A stretch of 64,000 bases of DNA from Abyssibacter sp036156195 (GCA_036156195.1 JAYZUZ010000003.1:12561-76560); one strand, 5' to 3'; shown: positions 16,772 to 26,497, counted from the first letter of the stretch. The notes: generated by a model not told the origin, from the sequence alone. A program made the numbers and translations.

Positions 16772-17850
16772 GCGCTGCGGCCGGGCTTGCTGTGCAGGGG
16801 TTGACCGTGGCGTTGGGCGACCGCCCGGTGCTGCACGCCGTCGACCTTCAGGTGGAGGCAGGCGAGTTTGTTGTGCTGGCCGGCCCCTCGGGCAGTGGCA
16901 AGTCGACGCTGCTGCGAGCCATTGCAGGCTTGGTGCCGACATGCAGTGGCCGCATCGCTGCCGGCGGCGTGGATTTTGACGGTCTGGCGCCCGGCCAGCG
17001 TGAGGTGGCGCTGGTGTTTCAGGACCACGCGCTGCTGCCTCACCTCAGCGTGGCTGAAAATCTGGCGTTCGGTTTGAGGGCCCGCCGCACACCGCGTGGC
17101 GAAGCCCGGCGCCGCGCGACGGATGTGGCGCAGCGGCTGGGGCTGGAAGGCCTCCTGGATCGACCTGCGGTGCAGCTCTCCGGCGGGGAGCGGCAGCGTG
17201 TGGCCCTGGGCCGGGCCATGCTCCGGGATGCGCGTCTCGTACTCATGGATGAACCGTTATCCAGCCTCGATGCACCACTGCGTGCACGGATGCGTCAGGA
17301 AATTCTCGAGCTGCACCGTCGGCAGGGCTGGACGACGGTTTATGTCACCCATGACCAGGCGGAAGCCTTGTCCATGGCTGATCGCTTGGGTGTGCTGGTC
17401 CACGGGCGCCTGCAGCAGTTCGATCATCCGCAGACGCTGTATGCCCAGCCGGCCTCGACGACGGTGGCGGCGTTTCTGGGCAACCCCGCCATGCAGCTGT
17501 TACCGGCGCGGCAGTCCGGCGGACAGACCTGGCTACTGGGGAGCGTGTTTCCACAGGGACCGAGCAGCACCCCATCCGAGATGCTGCTGGCCGGTGTTCG
17601 TGCCGAGCAACTGCATGTCAGCGGGTCGCGCTGGGCGCCACCGGCGGCCGGCGACTGGCGCGTGGCCGGGGAGATACAGCGCATTGAGCATCTGGGTGAT
17701 GTGCAGTGGTTGCATGTACGGGTGGGCGACGAGGCTGTGGTCGTCAGGGTCGAGCCGGACACCCTGTTCGCGAACGGCGCGGGTGTTGAGCTGGGGCTGG
17801 CCGGAGACGCGGTGCGCTGGTTTGATGCGGCCACGGGCCTGGCGCTATGA
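16768..17850 (+). CDS. ABC transporter ATP-binding protein, MalK type
   Basis: Cytoplasmic ATPase of 360 residues energising the importer. Walker A GPSGSGKST, Q loop VFQDHALLPH, signature LSGGERQRVALGRAML, Walker B LVLMDEP and switch VTHDQAEALSMADR are all present. The C-terminal third is a TOBE-type regulatory domain, as in MalK/UgpC. The start overlaps the preceding stop and its own stop overlaps the next start, so the four genes are translationally coupled. Confidence 0.93.
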   Translation: MSAAAGLAVQGLTVALGDRPVLHAVDLQVEAGEFVVLAGPSGSGKSTLLRAIAGLVPTCSGRIAAGGVDFDGLAPGQREVALVFQDHALLPHLSVAENLAFGLRARRTPRGEARRRATDVAQRLGLEGLLDRPAVQLSGGERQRVALGRAMLRDARLVLMDEPLSSLDAPLRARMRQEILELHRRQGWTTVYVTHDQAEALSMADRLGVLVHGRLQQFDHPQTLYAQPASTTVAAFLGNPAMQLLPARQSGGQTWLLGSVFPQGPSSTPSEMLLAGVRAEQLHVSGSRWAPPAAGDWRVAGEIQRIEHLGDVQWLHVRVGDEAVVVRVEPDTLFANGAGVELGLAGDAVRWFDAATGLAL

Positions 17851-18704
17851 AATCCGGTGCGTGGCTGGCGGCCGTCGCCCTGATTGCCACCGGTCTGCTG
17901 ATTTGGCTGCCACTGCTGGCAACGCTTGGGCTCGGGTTTTTTCGTTATGACGCCCTGAATCCTCCGCAGTGGGTCGGTTGGTCCCATCTGGTTCGGCTAC
18001 TCGACGATCCGATGTTTCTCACCGCAGCGCGGAATTCCCTCTGGCTGGTGTTGTTTGCTGTGCCGCTACGGCTGGCCCTGGCGGTTGTTCTTGGACTGGC
18101 GCTGGCTGGGCGAGGGCGTGTGTCCAGCGCCGCCCTGGTGCCCGTCTTTACGCCTGTGGTTGTGCCGGAGTTGGTCTGGGCGATGGCCTGGCTGTGGATT
18201 CTCAACCCGTTCTTCGGGCCCGCGGCCTGGTTGCTGAACAGCCTGGAGTATGGCGGGGCGCAATGGTTGCTCACGGTGGCCGGTGCACGAACGGCCCTGG
18301 TGGTCGTGCTGGCTTTCCTCATTGGTGAGCTGGTACTGGTGATCATGGCCACGCGGCGACAGGTGCCGGCCCAGCGTTACGAACTATGCGCCGTTGAAGG
18401 GGCCGGGCCCTGGTACAGCTTTCGTCGCGTGACCTGGCCTGCCCTATGGCCTGTGCTGTTGCTGCTGATGGCGCGGGACGTGGTGCTGGTTCTGCAATTG
18501 GCATTTGTGCCGGCCCTGGTGGTGACCAAGACCGGGCCGCAGTTCGCGACGTTGTTTCTGCCGCACTACATTTATCAAAACGCTTTCGAGTATCTGCGGT
18601 TCGGCTATGCCGCCGCCATGAGCGGCGTACTGGTACTCAGCGTATTGGGCCTGATCGCTGCCCAGTTCTGGTTGTTACGTCGCTGGATCCGGCAGGCCGG
18701 CTGA
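17847..18704 (+). CDS. ABC transporter permease, MalF type
   Basis: Second inner-membrane permease, 285 residues. The EAA-like loop is ELCAVEGAGPWYSFRRVTWPAL, and six hydrophobic segments are seen. It is the last gene of the importer operon, overlapping the ATPase stop by four bases. The order permease - binding protein - ATPase - permease is unusual, since most such operons keep the two permeases adjacent. Confidence 0.88.
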   Translation: MKSGAWLAAVALIATGLLIWLPLLATLGLGFFRYDALNPPQWVGWSHLVRLLDDPMFLTAARNSLWLVLFAVPLRLALAVVLGLALAGRGRVSSAALVPVFTPVVVPELVWAMAWLWILNPFFGPAAWLLNSLEYGGAQWLLTVAGARTALVVVLAFLIGELVLVIMATRRQVPAQRYELCAVEGAGPWYSFRRVTWPALWPVLLLLMARDVVLVLQLAFVPALVVTKTGPQFATLFLPHYIYQNAFEYLRFGYAAAMSGVLVLSVLGLIAAQFWLLRRWIRQAG

Positions 18705-18788
18705 GCGCGACCTCAGGCACGGGTTTGCCGCTGCCGCCGGATTGCACTAGCGTCCGGACTCCATTTGCTTAGAGCCGTCCGGGGCACG

Positions 18789-19766
18789 ATGAAAACAAGA
18801 ATCACGGAGATGTGCGGGATCCAACACCCGATCATTCAGGGTGGGATGCACTTTGTTGGGTTCGCAGAGCTGGCTTCAGCGGTGTCGAATGCGGGAGGGC
18901 TGGGCATCATCACGGGGCTGACGCAACGGACACCCGCTGATCTGGCGAACGAGATCGCCCGCTGCCGCGATATGACCGACAAGCCGTTCGGGGTAAACCT
19001 GACCTTCTTGCCCATCGTCAACGCACCCGACTACCCGGGGTATGTACAGGCCATCATTGATGGCGGTGTCAAAGTGGTTGAAACCGCCGGCAACAACCCG
19101 GCCAAGTGGTTGCCTCTGCTGAAAGAGCACGACATCAAGGTCATTCACAAGTGCACTACGGTGCGCCATGCGCTCAAGGCGCAATCCATCGGTTGTGATG
19201 CGGTGTCAGTCGATGGCTTCGAATGTGGCGGTCACCCTGGCGAAGACGACATTCCCAATATGATTCTGCTGCCGCGTGCAGCCGAAGAGCTGGAAATTCC
19301 CTTTGTGGCCTCGGGTGGCATGGCCGACGCCCGGTCGCTGGTGGCCTCGCTGGCCATGGGTGCCGAGGGCATGAATATGGGTACGCGCTTTATCGCCACC
19401 AAGGAAGCGCCCGTTCACGAGAACGTCAAGCAGGCCATTCTCGCCGCCACCGAACTCGATACCCGCTTGGTCATGCGTCCACTGCGCAACACCGAGCGCG
19501 TGCTGACCAACGACGCCGTGGAGCGGCTGCTGGCCAAGGAGCGCGAGCTCGGGGCCAAGATCAGCTTTGACGACATTAAAGACGAAGTCGCCGGCGTTTA
19601 TCCCAAGGTCATGTTGGATGGCGACATGGACGCGGGCGCTTGGTCCTGCGGCATGGTCGCCGGGCTGATCCACGACATTCCTACGGTGCAGGAACTGGTC
19701 GATCGCATCATGCGTGATGCCGAAACCCTCATCCGGGAACGGCTGACGGGTTTGCTCGCTAGTTGA
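18789..19766 (+). CDS. Nitronate monooxygenase family protein
   Basis: FMN-dependent TIM-barrel enzyme of 325 residues; relatives oxidise nitronates or act as enoyl reductases. Typical blocks are IQHPIIQGGMHFVGFAELASAVSNAGGLGIITG at the N-terminus (cofactor site), DAVSVDGFECGGHPGEDD with the likely catalytic histidine, and VASGGMADARSLVASLAMGAEGMNMGTRF for phosphate binding. The ATG at 18789 gives the usual MKTRITEMCGI start. Exact substrate unknown. A strong hairpin follows the stop. Confidence 0.85.
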   Translation: MKTRITEMCGIQHPIIQGGMHFVGFAELASAVSNAGGLGIITGLTQRTPADLANEIARCRDMTDKPFGVNLTFLPIVNAPDYPGYVQAIIDGGVKVVETAGNNPAKWLPLLKEHDIKVIHKCTTVRHALKAQSIGCDAVSVDGFECGGHPGEDDIPNMILLPRAAEELEIPFVASGGMADARSLVASLAMGAEGMNMGTRFIATKEAPVHENVKQAILAATELDTRLVMRPLRNTERVLTNDAVERLLAKERELGAKISFDDIKDEVAGVYPKVMLDGDMDAGAWSCGMVAGLIHDIPTVQELVDRIMRDAETLIRERLTGLLAS

Positions 19767-19772
19767 TTGAAC

Positions 19773-19805
19773 GCACGGGGCCGCGACATCTCTGCGGCCC
19801 CGTGC
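19773..19805. terminator. Bidirectional terminator hairpin
   Basis: Perfect 12-base inverted repeat (GCACGGGGCCGC and its complement) with a 9-base loop, 7 bases after the nitronate monooxygenase stop and 11 bases from the end of the convergent gene. No T run on the plus strand. Confidence 0.65.
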
Positions 19806-19815
19806 TTGGTGCTCG

Positions 19816-20718
19816 CTACTGTTCGCAGTAGATATCCGTTACGCCACGAACACCGCACCAGTTGCCCCAATCCCAGTCGATGTTGCCCTGGCTGAAGAAC
19901 AGGTGGCAGTTGTCGAACTCGGTGCAAGGCTTGTCCTCGCCAAACGAAGCTACGGCGCTGTAGCCATTAATTTCGCAGGCCCACTGGGCGCAGGTGGCTG
20001 GGTCCTTGCAGCCATTGAAGCCGGAGCAGGCACCGTGGTGGCCGTAGGCTTCGCCCTCTTCAGTGATTTTTACAGCGTGATAGCTCTCAAGGACATCAAC
20101 GCGACCGTCCAGCGTAGAAAGCGATTCTGATAGCGCAGTGACGTCAGCCTGAAGAGCGGAGAGTCCAGATTCTAGCCCAACAATTCGGCCTGATTGCTGG
20201 TCGATTTGCCCGTTCAGTGACACGACCTGCGCGAGAAGCCCCGTGATCTGTGCGGTTAGCAAGGAAACATCGCTTGCCTGTGCTGCGGCTAGATCAGCGA
20301 TGGCTGCGTTTAGTGATGCCAGCTGAACTTGCACCTCCGCTTGCAGTGCCTCCACGCCGGCCTCGGCATCAGCGATCTGTGCTTCCAATGACGCGATGTC
20401 GTTGTTGTGAGCGATGACCAACGCTTGCAGGTCGCTGGCAAGCTGCGCGTCGGCGGACTGCAAGCTCTCGATGTCGCCGCTGTTGGTCTCAACTTGTGCA
20501 GCAATCGCATCCAGGTCGCTGCTCAGTGATACCACGCCTGCCTGTAGGGCAGAGACATCACTAGAGATGCTTTCGATTGCTGCGGTATTCGCTTGGATGT
20601 CGGCACTCAGGCTGCCAAACGGCTTGCCATTCAAAAAGCTTTCGTTGTCTTTGCCTTTGGCCATGGCGGTGCCGCAGACCAGGGATGCCACTGCCGTGGC
20701 CACGATGAACTGTTTCAT
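19816..20718 (-). CDS. Secreted coiled-coil protein with an eight-cysteine C-terminal domain
   Basis: Not recognised. 300 residues from ATG 20718, which has a GGAG site; the longer frame upstream was rejected. A signal peptide (ending GTAMAKG) is followed by about 190 residues of Ala/Leu/Ser/Asp/Gln-rich heptad-like sequence, predicted to be a long coiled coil. The last 85 residues hold eight cysteines (GACSGFNGC, PATC, WAC, KPC, DNC, WC, YC), suggesting four disulphides in a compact head. The shape resembles a surface stalk with a binding head, but no autotransporter barrel is present. Confidence 0.75.
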   Translation of the reverse strand: MKQFIVATAVASLVCGTAMAKGKDNESFLNGKPFGSLSADIQANTAAIESISSDVSALQAGVVSLSSDLDAIAAQVETNSGDIESLQSADAQLASDLQALVIAHNNDIASLEAQIADAEAGVEALQAEVQVQLASLNAAIADLAAAQASDVSLLTAQITGLLAQVVSLNGQIDQQSGRIVGLESGLSALQADVTALSESLSTLDGRVDVLESYHAVKITEEGEAYGHHGACSGFNGCKDPATCAQWACEINGYSAVASFGEDKPCTEFDNCHLFFSQGNIDWDWGNWCGVRGVTDIYCEQ

Positions 20719-21002
20719 GGACTTCACTCCGAACGCAGGTGGCCGGTCGCTGGCAGCCACCCGATGGTTGACGGTTACGCATCGGTTCGCGACCTGCGAC
20801 AGATCGCGGCGGCCCGGCGGCGTCCGGTTGACGTCCGTGGCTTTCCGTCCCCGCATCACTACGGGTATGGCTATGCGAAGTCTAGGAGGGGTTCTCGCCT
20901 CAAAAGTAAAGAATATGTCTATCTAAGTTGATAAATATCGCCGACTGATTAATAAGTTAGCGCATGTTTTGAGACTTGATTGTGAAGTTGCCGTAAGCGC
21001 AC
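20719..21002 (-). promoter_or_regulatory. Upstream region of the coiled-coil gene with an AT-rich block
   Basis: 284 bases without a gene. Bases about 20895-20965 are much richer in A and T than the surroundings and hold several TA-rich hexamers that could serve as -10 boxes for the minus-strand coiled-coil gene, but no clear -35/-10 pair could be fixed. Confidence 0.35.
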
Positions 21003-22565
21003 TCAGGCCATGCGTGGCCAGTTGGCAAGACGCCGCTGGCTGCACCCGGCATTGCCATCACTGCCGCGTGCCCGTGCGAGCGCCCGGGCGAGTTCTTTGC
21101 GCGTGTCTCGCGGGTCGATCACGCGGTCGATCAGGTTGCACTCGGCGGCTGGCCAGGGGGCGTTGGCGCGCGTCATGTCCTCGACCATCTGCTCGCGTAG
21201 GGCACGTCCCTCGTCCTCGGGCAGAGCGGCCAGTCGCCGGCCATGGGCGACGTTGACCGCCACGGCGGGGGCCATGAAGGAGATATCGGCGCCGGGCCAG
21301 GCCAGCATGACATCGTTGCCCATGTTGCCGCCGGACATATTGCAGTGGGCCATGCCATAGGACTTGCGCACCACCAGGCTGACGCGTGGCACGCTGCAAT
21401 GATGCAAGGCCTCGATGAAGTTCATGATCTTGAGCGGCATCTGCCGCTCCTCTGCCCGACGACTGACGAAGAAGCCCGGCGTGTCGTGCAGGAAGACCAA
21501 CGGGATGTGAAACGAGTCGCAGAGGCAGATGAAGCTGGTGGCTTTCTCGCAGGCACCGGGCCCCATGGCGCCGGCGGTGACCTTGGGGTTGTTGGCCAGG
21601 ATTCCGACCACATGGCCGTCGATGCGGGCCAGCGCGGTGATGAGGCTGCCGTCGTAGCTGGGCTTGAGTTCCAGCAGGGAGCCCGAATCGATGACCTGCT
21701 CGAGTAAGCGATGCATGTCGTAGGGCTGGCGTGGGTCGGCCGGAACGATGTCCAGCAGCCCGGGCAGCGGCGTGTCCACTGGCTGTGAGCAAGGCATCAC
21801 CGGTGGCAGGTCGCGGGCGCTGGAGGGGAAGTAGCCCAGGCAGTGCCGGGCCAGTTGCAGGGCATGCCGGTCGTCGTCGGCAAACAAGTCCACCAGCCCC
21901 GTGGTGTGGGCGTGCAGTGCCGGGCCGCCCAGCGCATCGGCCGTGGCCTGTTCGCCGGTCGCGATTTCGAGGATCGACGGGCCGCCAACACACATGGCGG
22001 TGCCTTTGACCTGTATGACGATGTCCGACACCGAGGCGGTCCAGGTGGGTCCGCCGAAACATTCCCCCATGATCAGCGTCATCAATGGAACCGATCGATC
22101 ACGCGGGGCATGGTCGATGCGGTACACCATGCTCATCATGCCGTTGGAGCCCATGATGTCCGGCACGCGCGCGCCGCCCGCATCGCCCAGGTGAATCATT
22201 GGGAAGCCTTTGCGCTGCGCATAGGCCATGAGCGCCATCTGTTTGCCGACGCCGATCCGGCCGCCCGCGCCGGCCAGAACAGTGACGTCGTCGGCGCTGA
22301 CGGCTACATCGCGTTCGCCAATTCGGCCGTAGCCGCAAATCTTGCCGTCAGCCGGCGTGCGATCACGGGCTTCCGGCAGGTCGCTGCGGGCCAGTAGGCC
22401 TTGCTCGTCGAAGCTCTCGGGGTCCAGCAGGGTCGTGATCCGCTCCCTGGCAGTCATGCGCCCCTTGGCATGCTGGCGTGCAATACGCTCGCGGCCGCCC
22501 ATGGCCAGGGCAGCGGCCTGGTGGGTCTTGAGTGCGTCCAGGCCGTGCGGGTCAGGCTTGTTCAT
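21003..22565 (-). CDS. Acyl-CoA carboxylase, carboxyltransferase (beta) subunit
   Basis: 520 residues, cytoplasmic. Transfers the carboxyl group from biotin to an acyl-CoA such as propionyl- or methylcrotonyl-CoA. Crotonase-fold blocks are clear: GKMTARERI-type start (KGRMTARERITTLLDP), GGARVPDIMGSNGMM, GPSILEIATGE, the second-half block NNPKVTAGAMGP, and LHDTPGFFVS. No biotin carboxylase or biotin carrier gene lies nearby, so its partner must be encoded elsewhere. It follows the large sensor gene by 47 bases on the same strand. Confidence 0.88.
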   Translation of the reverse strand: MNKPDPHGLDALKTHQAAALAMGGRERIARQHAKGRMTARERITTLLDPESFDEQGLLARSDLPEARDRTPADGKICGYGRIGERDVAVSADDVTVLAGAGGRIGVGKQMALMAYAQRKGFPMIHLGDAGGARVPDIMGSNGMMSMVYRIDHAPRDRSVPLMTLIMGECFGGPTWTASVSDIVIQVKGTAMCVGGPSILEIATGEQATADALGGPALHAHTTGLVDLFADDDRHALQLARHCLGYFPSSARDLPPVMPCSQPVDTPLPGLLDIVPADPRQPYDMHRLLEQVIDSGSLLELKPSYDGSLITALARIDGHVVGILANNPKVTAGAMGPGACEKATSFICLCDSFHIPLVFLHDTPGFFVSRRAEERQMPLKIMNFIEALHHCSVPRVSLVVRKSYGMAHCNMSGGNMGNDVMLAWPGADISFMAPAVAVNVAHGRRLAALPEDEGRALREQMVEDMTRANAPWPAAECNLIDRVIDPRDTRKELARALARARGSDGNAGCSQRRLANWPRMA

Positions 22566-22612
22566 CGAGGTGTCAGGTCGGGTCGGCGAAGCCGCCAGCC
22601 TGCACCGGACAA

Positions 22613-25600
22613 CTATGCGTTTTCAACCAGTTGCCGGAACTCATCCACGGGCATCGGCCGCGCCAGCAGGTAGCCCTGAATGTCATCGCAGCCCAATGCC
22701 ACGAGCGTTTCGAACTGCGCTTCGGTTTCCACGCCTTCGGCCACGGTGGTCAGGCCCAGGCTGCGAGCGAGCGCGACGATGGCATTGCAAATGGATTGTT
22801 CCTGGCCGGACTGGTCGACGCCTTTCACAAATTCCCGGTCGATCTTGACGGTGTCGATGGCGAAGGACTTGAGGTGAGTGAGTGACGAATATCCAGTGCC
22901 GAAATCGTCCAGGGCGATGGAGAACCCCGCCTGCTTCAATCCGTGCAATGTCTCGCGCGTTTGCTCGACGTCGGAGAGTAATGCGGACTCGGTCAGTTCC
23001 ACCTCGATACGCTGGGGTGCAATACCGCCGTTCGCGCTGACCTGCACCAGTTCCCGGACGGTTTCCGAATGGTTGAGGTTGGCCGCGGACAGATTGATGG
23101 CGATACGCAGAGAGGCCAGTGCCGGTGCCTCCCATTCACTCAACAGCCGGCAGGTCTGGCGGATGACCCAGGAATCCAAGTCCCTGATCAATTCAGATTC
23201 CTCCGCAAGCGGCACGAAGACGGAGGGCGGGATCCATCCAAGCTCCCGACTATTCCAGCGCAGCAGTGCTTCAGCACCGACGATACGGCGATCCCGTGTG
23301 AACTTCGGCTGCAGATAAAGCTCCAGCTCATCCTGGGCGATGGCTTGGCGCAGGCGTGTTTCCAGTAACAGGCGGGATTCCAGCCTGGAAGTCATTTCGT
23401 CATCGTAGATGGCCACTTGCCCTGGCTGGGGGCTGGCCTGCGCCGTGGCGGCCGTGACGGCGTAGTGCACCAGCGTGGCAATGTCCCGGGCATGCTCCGG
23501 CGCACGGGCGACGCCAATGGACGCGGCAACGGAGACACGGTGCTCGCCGACGACCAACCCCTCCGACCAGCCGGCCTTGAGGCGCTCGCTCAATGCGACC
23601 AGGTCGTCCTGCTCCGGCGAGCTGCGAGTGAAGATGACGAACTGGTCGGCATCCAGTCGCGCGACGTCTCCGCGTCCAACCGTATGCTCATGACTATGCA
23701 CCGCGCGTACAAGCTGGGCGGCCAGGCTGCTCCACATGTCGTTGGCCATGTCGCGAGGGAGGGACTGGCCGATTTGCTTGGGAATGGTGAAGCGAATGCA
23801 GAGAACGACCAGGTGGTCAGCTGTGCCCTCGATCCGGCGCAGGGCCTCTGCGCCGCGCTGCTCAAACAAATCCCGATTGGGCAGGCCGGTGATCCGGTCG
23901 TAGTAGGCTAGCTGGTTGAACCGGGCATCACGCTCCTGGGCGCGAAATCTCAATCGTAGAAACAGCCACAAGGCGGCGCCGATGAGCGCGCAGTAGATCA
24001 GCCAGGCCCACCAGGTTGCCCAGGGCGGCCGAGCAATCTCAATGGCGAGTTCGTAGGGGGCGGATGCCCAGACGCGATCGCTGTTTGCCGCTCGAATCTT
24101 GAGGGTGTATCGGCCCGGATCCAGGTTGGTATATGTGGCCCGGTTACGTGTACTGGGCGAGCTCCATTCGCGATCGAAGCCTTCCAGCTTCACCGAGTAG
24201 AGATTGCGTTCTGGCTCGGTGTAGTCGGTGGCCGCGAACTCGAAGGCGATGACATCCTCGTCATAATCGAGTTTCAAGCCTTGACGCAGATAGGGTGGCG
24301 GGCCATCAGAGACCCGTTCTCCGAACAGGTGGATGCTCGATAGCACCACCCGTGGAGGCTGACGATTCCAGTCGATGGAGGTTGGGTCGATGGCGTTGAA
24401 TCCACCAGGGCCACCGAAGTAGAGCGTGCCATCGGGTGCGCGGTAGTGGGCGCCGAAATTGAATTCATTGCTGAACGCTCCGTGGCCTTCGTGGAAGGTA
24501 TGAATTTCGCCCGTGTCCGGCGACAAGCGCATCAGCCCATTGTTGCTGCTTAACCAAAGTCGCTGGTCCTGATCGGCCTGAATCCCGAAAATCACATTGC
24601 TGGAGAGGCCGTCTGCTGCGGAGTACACATCAAACGCTGGCTGACCGCGGGACATTTGCGTCTGGGCGAGTCTGGCCAGGCCTTGGGCGCCTGTTCCGAT
24701 CCAGAGGTCGCCGCTTTCATCTGCATGCAGGCTGTAAATCGTGTCTGAGGGCAGGCGGTTCGCTTCGGCTCGGTTGCCGCGGAATCGTCTCGCTGCACCT
24801 GTCTTCAGGTCGAGTTGTACCAATCCGTTGGCTTCCGTGCCAAACCACAGCATGCGGTCGTCCACAACCGTGATGGCCGTGGCACGTGCACGCTCGAGCC
24901 CGGCCAAGGTGCCGGCGTAGCCGAGCCGGCTGATCTGTAGTGTCTGGGTATCCAGTTTGGCGACGCCGCCGTTATAGGTGCCGACCCATAATGTCCCAGG
25001 AGGACCCTCGGCCAGCGCCATGATGCCGGGGGCCCCGATGGCGTCACGCGCAGCCGGGTCGGTTGGCAGTCGGCGGATGCTCTGGTCGGCTGGGTCGTAA
25101 CGCAGCAGTCCGTCGGCCAGCGTCCCGATCCATATCACCCCCCGGTGATCGCGCAGCAGGGCCATTACGCTGTTCTGGGTCAGGTTCAAGCCGTCCAGGG
25201 CGCTCACGGGGGTGGCCTCACCTCCTGAGCCCATTGTGAGCAGGCCTTGTCCGATGGTCCCGACCCAGATGCTCTTGTCGGGTTGCTGGAGAAAACTGTT
25301 GACGTGAATGCCCGAGAGCGACTCGGGCGTGCGCGGTCCGAGCGACCAGCCTCGGGGGTTCCAGATGGCAGCCCCGCCACCGCGAGTGCCCACCCAGATC
25401 AGGCCTGAGTCGTCTTCTTCCAGACTCATGATGTAGTCGTTGGGCAGGCTGAAATAATTGCCGGGTTCGTGCTTGACCAGCTGGTGTCGCCCATCGGGGA
25501 AGACGAGGAGCAAACCGGCCTGCGTGCCAATCCAGATCCGGCCCTGGCGATCTTCGAGTAAGGCGCGGACACGGTCGCTGGGCAGCGGGATCGGACTGTC

Positions 25601-26497
25601 CGGTGTGCTGCGGAAATGCTCGAATTTCCCGGATTCGGGGTGCATGCGAGAAATGCCGGATCCAAACGTTGCGATCCAAAGGCTTCCATCCGACGCCAGG
25701 AGCAGTCTGGACACGTTGTTTGCAATAGGGGTGCGATGGTCCAGGGGGGTCGACTCGTCCCGCCGGTATGACGCAATGAGATTGGAGGGGCGGCGGATGT
25801 GATGAACACCTTGCTGACTACCCACCCAGATCGAGCCATCGTCCGCTTCGACCAGGGTCGTGATTGCCCGGTGCTTCGTGGTGTCCTGAAGAGAGGGGTC
25901 GAAAAGCAGCTGTGCCGTGGTGCGGCCCTTGGGCGTCACCGCCAGAACGCCGTGATCACGCGTACCAACCCAGACCATTCCGTCGGACGCAATCAACAAG
26001 TCATTCACACGCGCATTGCTGAGATCCTCGCCGCGTGCGCCCGTGAGTTGCAGCTGCCGAAACCTGCGGTTTTCACGCTCCCACAACACCACGCCGGCAT
26101 CATCGGTGCCGAGCCAAAGATTCCCAGCCTCGTCCTCCTCGACCGCCCAGATGTAATCACTGGGCAAACCGTCCGGCTGACCCGGCTGGCGGAAGTAGCT
26201 GCGAATCTCGTGGCCATCGTATCGGTTGAGTCCGTTCTCAGTCGCCAGCCAGAAGAAACCAAACCTGTCCTGATGCAAGTCCATGACGGTGCTCTGGCTC
26301 AGCCCGTCACTCTGTCCCAGCCGCTGGAACGACAGTGGAGACCCTGTCGAGGGCTCCGAAGCAACGGCGCTGAAAACAAGGGTCACCCAGGCCAGGCCAG
26401 CTGCCATCGCCCGCACGCAGGACGCCGCCCGGCGCGCCGTCGCATCGATCGGGCGACCGCCGGTTGCGTCGAATGGGTGTGGACGGTGGCTTCGCAT
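22613..26497 (-). CDS. Two-component-regulator propeller sensor with GGDEF-EAL output
   Basis: About 1294 residues. After a signal peptide (ending AVASEP) come many Reg_prop repeats of the type DGxxWIGT-x-x-GL (for example WVGTRGGGAAIWNP, WIGTLADGLLRY), forming periplasmic beta-propellers; then a Y_Y_Y domain (YSVKLEGFDREWSSPS) and a single membrane helix. The cytoplasmic GGDEF signature is degenerate (DADQF). The EAL domain is complete: GAEALLRW, INLSAAN, VELTES, LDDFGTGYSSL, VKIDREF, VAEGVET. It should sense a periplasmic ligand and hydrolyse cyclic-di-GMP. ATG 26497 is preferred to a TTG six bases upstream. Confidence 0.9.
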   Translation of the reverse strand: MRSHRPHPFDATGGRPIDATARRAASCVRAMAAGLAWVTLVFSAVASEPSTGSPLSFQRLGQSDGLSQSTVMDLHQDRFGFFWLATENGLNRYDGHEIRSYFRQPGQPDGLPSDYIWAVEEDEAGNLWLGTDDAGVVLWERENRRFRQLQLTGARGEDLSNARVNDLLIASDGMVWVGTRDHGVLAVTPKGRTTAQLLFDPSLQDTTKHRAITTLVEADDGSIWVGSQQGVHHIRRPSNLIASYRRDESTPLDHRTPIANNVSRLLLASDGSLWIATFGSGISRMHPESGKFEHFRSTPDSPIPLPSDRVRALLEDRQGRIWIGTQAGLLLVFPDGRHQLVKHEPGNYFSLPNDYIMSLEEDDSGLIWVGTRGGGAAIWNPRGWSLGPRTPESLSGIHVNSFLQQPDKSIWVGTIGQGLLTMGSGGEATPVSALDGLNLTQNSVMALLRDHRGVIWIGTLADGLLRYDPADQSIRRLPTDPAARDAIGAPGIMALAEGPPGTLWVGTYNGGVAKLDTQTLQISRLGYAGTLAGLERARATAITVVDDRMLWFGTEANGLVQLDLKTGAARRFRGNRAEANRLPSDTIYSLHADESGDLWIGTGAQGLARLAQTQMSRGQPAFDVYSAADGLSSNVIFGIQADQDQRLWLSSNNGLMRLSPDTGEIHTFHEGHGAFSNEFNFGAHYRAPDGTLYFGGPGGFNAIDPTSIDWNRQPPRVVLSSIHLFGERVSDGPPPYLRQGLKLDYDEDVIAFEFAATDYTEPERNLYSVKLEGFDREWSSPSTRNRATYTNLDPGRYTLKIRAANSDRVWASAPYELAIEIARPPWATWWAWLIYCALIGAALWLFLRLRFRAQERDARFNQLAYYDRITGLPNRDLFEQRGAEALRRIEGTADHLVVLCIRFTIPKQIGQSLPRDMANDMWSSLAAQLVRAVHSHEHTVGRGDVARLDADQFVIFTRSSPEQDDLVALSERLKAGWSEGLVVGEHRVSVAASIGVARAPEHARDIATLVHYAVTAATAQASPQPGQVAIYDDEMTSRLESRLLLETRLRQAIAQDELELYLQPKFTRDRRIVGAEALLRWNSRELGWIPPSVFVPLAEESELIRDLDSWVIRQTCRLLSEWEAPALASLRIAINLSAANLNHSETVRELVQVSANGGIAPQRIEVELTESALLSDVEQTRETLHGLKQAGFSIALDDFGTGYSSLTHLKSFAIDTVKIDREFVKGVDQSGQEQSICNAIVALARSLGLTTVAEGVETEAQFETLVALGCDDIQGYLLARPMPVDEFRQLVENA

